A program made the position numbers and the translations under genes. Below the pieces are notes generated by a model. That model was given only the letters and a program-made list of their open reading frames with translations, was not told where the DNA came from and did no database searches. This document shows positions 5,172-7,581 of a DNA stretch of 7,581 nucleotides, piece after piece (positions within the stretch are counted from its first letter, which is position 1; each line of letters begins with the position of its first letter). This stretch comes from Thermoleophilaceae bacterium (GTDB taxonomy: Bacteria; Actinomycetota; Thermoleophilia; Solirubrobacterales; Thermoleophilaceae): NCBI GenBank assembly GCA_013812485.1, contig JACCTJ010000357.1:1-7581 (forward strand), read 5' to 3'.

Positions 5172-7277
5172 GTGATCGACCCCGCCGCCGTGCGCAGCGG
5201 CCGCGTCCGCGGCCGCTACTTCCGCGAGAACTTTGCCCAGGGCGGGCTCGACCTGGTCCAGATCGTGCCCGAGCTGGTCACCAACGCCGACGCTGCGATC
5301 GCCGCGGCCGGCCGTCGGCGGGGGCGGATCGAGCTGGGCTTTCTCCCCGCCGATCGGGCCTTCAAGGCCCGCTGGCGGCGTGAGCTGCGAGCGCTCGGGG
5401 CTCCGGCGTTGAGCGCGTGGCGGTGGGAGGTCCGCTGCACCGACGACGGCGAGGGTCTCGGTGCGGCCGAGGTCGACGAGCGACTCGGAGCGCTCGGCGT
5501 CGAGCCTCACCGCGGCGGCCAACGTGGCCTCTTCGGGCGCGGACTGCGCGACGTCTGGCTCGCGCAGGGAGCGGGCCGGCTCGAGTCGATCAAGGAAGGT
5601 CGCGCGGTCGAGACGTGGTTCTTCCCGGCGCCGGGAGATGACCCCTACGCTTACGCCCACGTCCGCGAGGGCGTCGCGACGGCGCGCGATCGAGCGGCGC
5701 TGGGCATCCCCGCCGGCGGGTCCCGGATCACCGTCCCGCTCGAGGCCGAGCGCCTGCCGCCGGCGGCTCACCTGCGCTCGCTCGTCTCCCAGCTCGTGCA
5801 GCTGCGGCCGGTCCTCGAGGACCAGGCGCGGGAGCTCTGGCTCGAGCTCCCCGGGGAGCTCCCGGCGGCGGTGGCCTTCCCAGCACCGGAGCCGTGCCCC
5901 GAGACGCCGCTGCTCTTCGACGAGGAGGTGCAGGTGCGCTCCGGGGTCAACGCGCGCGTGGTGGTCCGGCGCTCGGCCGAGCCGCTGACCGTGGGGCGCA
6001 TGCGCGCGACGCGCCGCAACGGGCTCGTCGTCCGCTCCGGGCGCGCCGCCCACGAGGCGACGCTGGCGAGCTTCGAGGGCCGCCTCGGCGCCCGGCACCT
6101 GTACGGCGAGGTTCGCTGCGAGGCGATCGACGAGCTCCAGCGCGAGGCGCTCGACTCGCCGCGCCCGCAGGTCGTCGTGCGCGTCGACCGCTCGGGCCTC
6201 AACGACCATCACCCCTTCGTGCGCGACCTCTACGCCGTGATCGACCGGGTGCTCGAGCCGATCGTGGCGCGCGAGGAACGTCGTGCGAGCGCACACCTGC
6301 TCACCCCGGGGCGCGAGATCGCCGCCCGCGACCGCGAGGGACTGCGTGCGCTCAACGATGCGCTCAAGAGCGCCTTCGAGGCGCCCGGGACATCGGGCTT
6401 CGAGCCGGGGGGAGCGCCGGCCGAGCGCGCGCCGCTCAACGGCAATGCCCCGCAATCGCCGCCAACGGTGGCGGCACCGGACGGAGCCGACGAGCGGGAG
6501 CCGCGCGAGCCCGCCGCCCTCGCCCTGCGCTTCAAGGGCTCGCCGATTCGCCTGCATCCCGGCGAGACCCGCGGCACCTCGCTGATCTTCGACCCCGAGC
6601 GCATCGAGCCGGGCACGGCGGTCGCGCTCGCGGCCGACCGCGGGCTGTGGGCGAAGCTCCGCGGAGACGTGGCGCCGCCGGCGGGGCGCGGGGGGTGGGC
6701 ACGGGTCCGGGTCGAGGTGCGCGCCCGCGTCTCGGTCGAGCCCGGCGAGCGACTGTCGGTGCTCGCGACCGCCGGCGAGCACGAGGCCGAGCTCGAGGTC
6801 CTCGTCGTCCGGCACATGGCGACGGGCTGGGTCCGCGAGATCGCCCGCAAGGACGAGGACTCCGCCGTCGAGGCCGAGTTCGATCCCGAGACGGGAATCG
6901 TCACCGTCTACGAGGGACGGCCCGAGTTCCGGGCGCTTGAGCGAGCGGCCCGGCGCGCTGGCCTCACCCGGCGCCGGGTCCGCGAGTACCTGCCCCACCG
7001 GATGCTCGAGGTCGAGGTCGCGGCGAACGCCGTCTACGGGTGGGCGGCCCGCGAGATCGTCGCCCGCCGGGCGCTCGAGGGCTGGGTCGGCGCGCCGCGC
7101 GACTACGCCGAGACGATCCGCCACGAGGCGCAGGAGCTGCGCCACCGCGTGCACGAGCGGCTGTTGAGGGCATTTCTCGATCCGGGGGTGTTCCAGGGGC
7201 GCGTTCGGGTGCTCGAGGAGGGGGCGGGGGCGGCGGTGCGGTCGGGGGAGGACGGTCAGGCGTCGCTGCCGTTGTGA
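5172..7277 (+). CDS. GHKL-type (Hsp90/MutL/MORC-like) ATPase
   Basis: A 701-aa protein. The N-terminal 190 residues form a GHKL nucleotide-binding fold: N box PELVTNADAAI (33-43, with E34 and N38), G1 box TDDGEGL (90-96), G2 box GLFGRGL (119-125) and a closing strand GGSRITVPL (182-190). Residues 260-370 fit the second domain of MORC-like and Hsp90-like ATPases: RNGLVVRSGRAAHE (282-294), then YGEVRCEAIDEL (311-322) and VRVDRSGLNDHHPFVRDLYA (337-356). A Pro/Ala-rich linker (404-448) leads to a beta-sandwich-like region (455-546, LHPGETRGTSLIFDP) and a helical end (575-670). Such ATPases act as ATP-gated clamps, often on DNA; the substrate here is unknown. GTG 5172 is the chosen start: the protein then begins MIDPAAVRSGRVRGRYFREN, and the extra 20 residues from TTG 5112 look non-coding. 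It is divergent from the antitoxin operon. All ATP-binding residues are present. No nuclease or membrane motif is seen. Confidence 0.88.
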   Translation: MIDPAAVRSGRVRGRYFRENFAQGGLDLVQIVPELVTNADAAIAAAGRRRGRIELGFLPADRAFKARWRRELRALGAPALSAWRWEVRCTDDGEGLGAAEVDERLGALGVEPHRGGQRGLFGRGLRDVWLAQGAGRLESIKEGRAVETWFFPAPGDDPYAYAHVREGVATARDRAALGIPAGGSRITVPLEAERLPPAAHLRSLVSQLVQLRPVLEDQARELWLELPGELPAAVAFPAPEPCPETPLLFDEEVQVRSGVNARVVVRRSAEPLTVGRMRATRRNGLVVRSGRAAHEATLASFEGRLGARHLYGEVRCEAIDELQREALDSPRPQVVVRVDRSGLNDHHPFVRDLYAVIDRVLEPIVAREERRASAHLLTPGREIAARDREGLRALNDALKSAFEAPGTSGFEPGGAPAERAPLNGNAPQSPPTVAAPDGADEREPREPAALALRFKGSPIRLHPGETRGTSLIFDPERIEPGTAVALAADRGLWAKLRGDVAPPAGRGGWARVRVEVRARVSVEPGERLSVLATAGEHEAELEVLVVRHMATGWVREIARKDEDSAVEAEFDPETGIVTVYEGRPEFRALERAARRAGLTRRRVREYLPHRMLEVEVAANAVYGWAAREIVARRALEGWVGAPRDYAETIRHEAQELRHRVHERLLRAFLDPGVFQGRVRVLEEGAGAAVRSGEDGQASLPL

Positions 7278-7309
7278 GCTCCCAGATCGCGCGGCGAGAT
7301 GCACGTCGG

Positions 7310-7581
7310 CTAGGTGCGAGCGCCTCCGGCCCGGATGGCGAGCCTGACGCGGCGAGGGGTGCCGGTGGCGATCGGGGTCCGAATGCGGCGATCGTCTCGC
7401 ACGATGAGAAGGAGGGCCCGTCGCCCCTGGAGATGAGAAGGCGGCCTCCGAGGCCGGGGACTGGCGCCGCGCGCCCGAGGCCGGCGGAGCGGCTGCCCCG
7501 AAGTCCCGCTCGCGACCGGGGGCCGCCGCAGGCTGGCGAGCCGTCGGACGAGGAGCGCCCGGGGGAGTTCCGAGGCCTCTC
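7310..7581 (-). CDS. Possible C-terminal end of a convergent unknown gene
   Basis: On the minus strand one frame is open from the window edge to TAG at 7312-7310. Its last part reads RALLLIVRDDRRIRTPIATG and then TPRRVRLAIRAGGART, which alternates like beta strands and is more protein-like than the other open frames here. The first half is rich in Arg and Pro and unconvincing. The stop would lie 32 bases after the convergent ATPase gene ends. I do not recognise a family. A plus-strand frame is also open across the region, so this call is weak. Confidence 0.22.
   Translation of the reverse strand, partial: EASELPRALLVRRLASLRRPPVASGTSGQPLRRPRARGASPRPRRPPSHLQGRRALLLIVRDDRRIRTPIATGTPRRVRLAIRAGGART
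7403..7441 (+). repeat. Direct repeat GATGAGAAGG, two copies 29 bases apart
   Basis: GATGAGAAGG occurs at 7403-7412 and again at 7432-7441. These are the only purine-rich patches in a GC-rich stretch. The spacing between starts is 29 bases. The function is unknown and only two copies are seen. Confidence 0.4.

Larger units (their letters stand above)
7278..7581. other. Gene-poor 304-base end of the window
   Basis: No complete gene, RNA gene or recognisable mobile element is visible after the ATPase stop. The stretch is very GC-rich and holds a 6-bp hairpin (CGGCCT and AGGCCG, 7442-7447 and 7451-7456), a repeated CCGAGGCCGG (7448-7457 and 7475-7484) and a repeated GATGAGAAGG. Several frames are open across most of it simply because stop codons are rare at this GC content. 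Confidence 0.5.

Noticed and set aside
4577..5383. A 268-codon plus-strand open frame across the toxin-antitoxin pair and into the ATPase gene
   Set aside because: It lies opposite two well-supported minus-strand genes and out of frame with the ATPase, and it has no motif of its own.
5085..7304. A 739-codon open frame on the minus strand opposite the ATPase gene
   Set aside because: It mirrors the ATPase gene, is full of Arg, Leu, Ala and His runs with no recognisable motif, and arises because stop codons are rare opposite GC-rich coding DNA. The plus strand has clear GHKL motifs.
1..7581. tRNA, rRNA, CRISPR array, transposase or phage attachment site
   Set aside because: None seen: there are no evenly spaced repeats, no transposase motif, no cloverleaf-like segment and no terminal repeats in the window.

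Overview
The window is about 70% GC, has third codon positions dominated by G and C, packs its genes tightly and lacks obvious Shine-Dalgarno sites in front of several of them. This suggests a high-GC actinobacterium, possibly of the Thermoleophilia/Solirubrobacterales type. The lineage is an inference from composition and protein style.

Layout, left to right. (1) 1-126, +: the last 41 codons of a PIN-domain (VapC-type) ribonuclease toxin. (2) 270-3488, +: a complete SNF2-family DNA translocase of 1072 aa. (3) 3485-4366, +: a SWIM zinc-finger protein whose ATG overlaps the SNF2 stop by four bases, so the two form one transcription unit. (4) 4367-4555: a short convergent gap with a perfect 9-bp inverted repeat and, on the minus strand, what looks like the decayed C-terminal end of a Phd/YefM-type antitoxin. 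(5) 5088-4556, -: a complete toxin-antitoxin pair, a ribbon-helix-helix antitoxin followed by a MazF-type endoribonuclease with a one-base overlap. (6) 5089-5171: a divergent promoter region with a 22-bp imperfect palindrome touching the antitoxin start codon. (7) 5172-7277, +: a 701-aa GHKL (Hsp90/MutL/MORC-like) ATPase with a beta-rich and a helical C-terminal region. (8) 7278-7581: GC-rich sequence with no confident gene, although the 3' end of a minus-strand gene may enter it.

The SNF2 and SWIM proteins form a recurrent bacterial gene pair (compare ywqA-ywqB of Bacillus subtilis) thought to act together on DNA or nucleoprotein. MazF is an mRNA interferase held in check by its antitoxin. 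The GHKL ATPase has all three nucleotide-binding boxes and resembles stand-alone MORC-like ATPases, a group that includes proteins from restriction and defence settings. Three toxin-antitoxin traces (PIN, Phd remnant, MazEF) sit beside a DNA translocase unit and a MORC-like ATPase, so the region looks accessory. That the ATPase works with the SNF2-SWIM pair is a hypothesis: they are separated by MazEF and have separate promoters.
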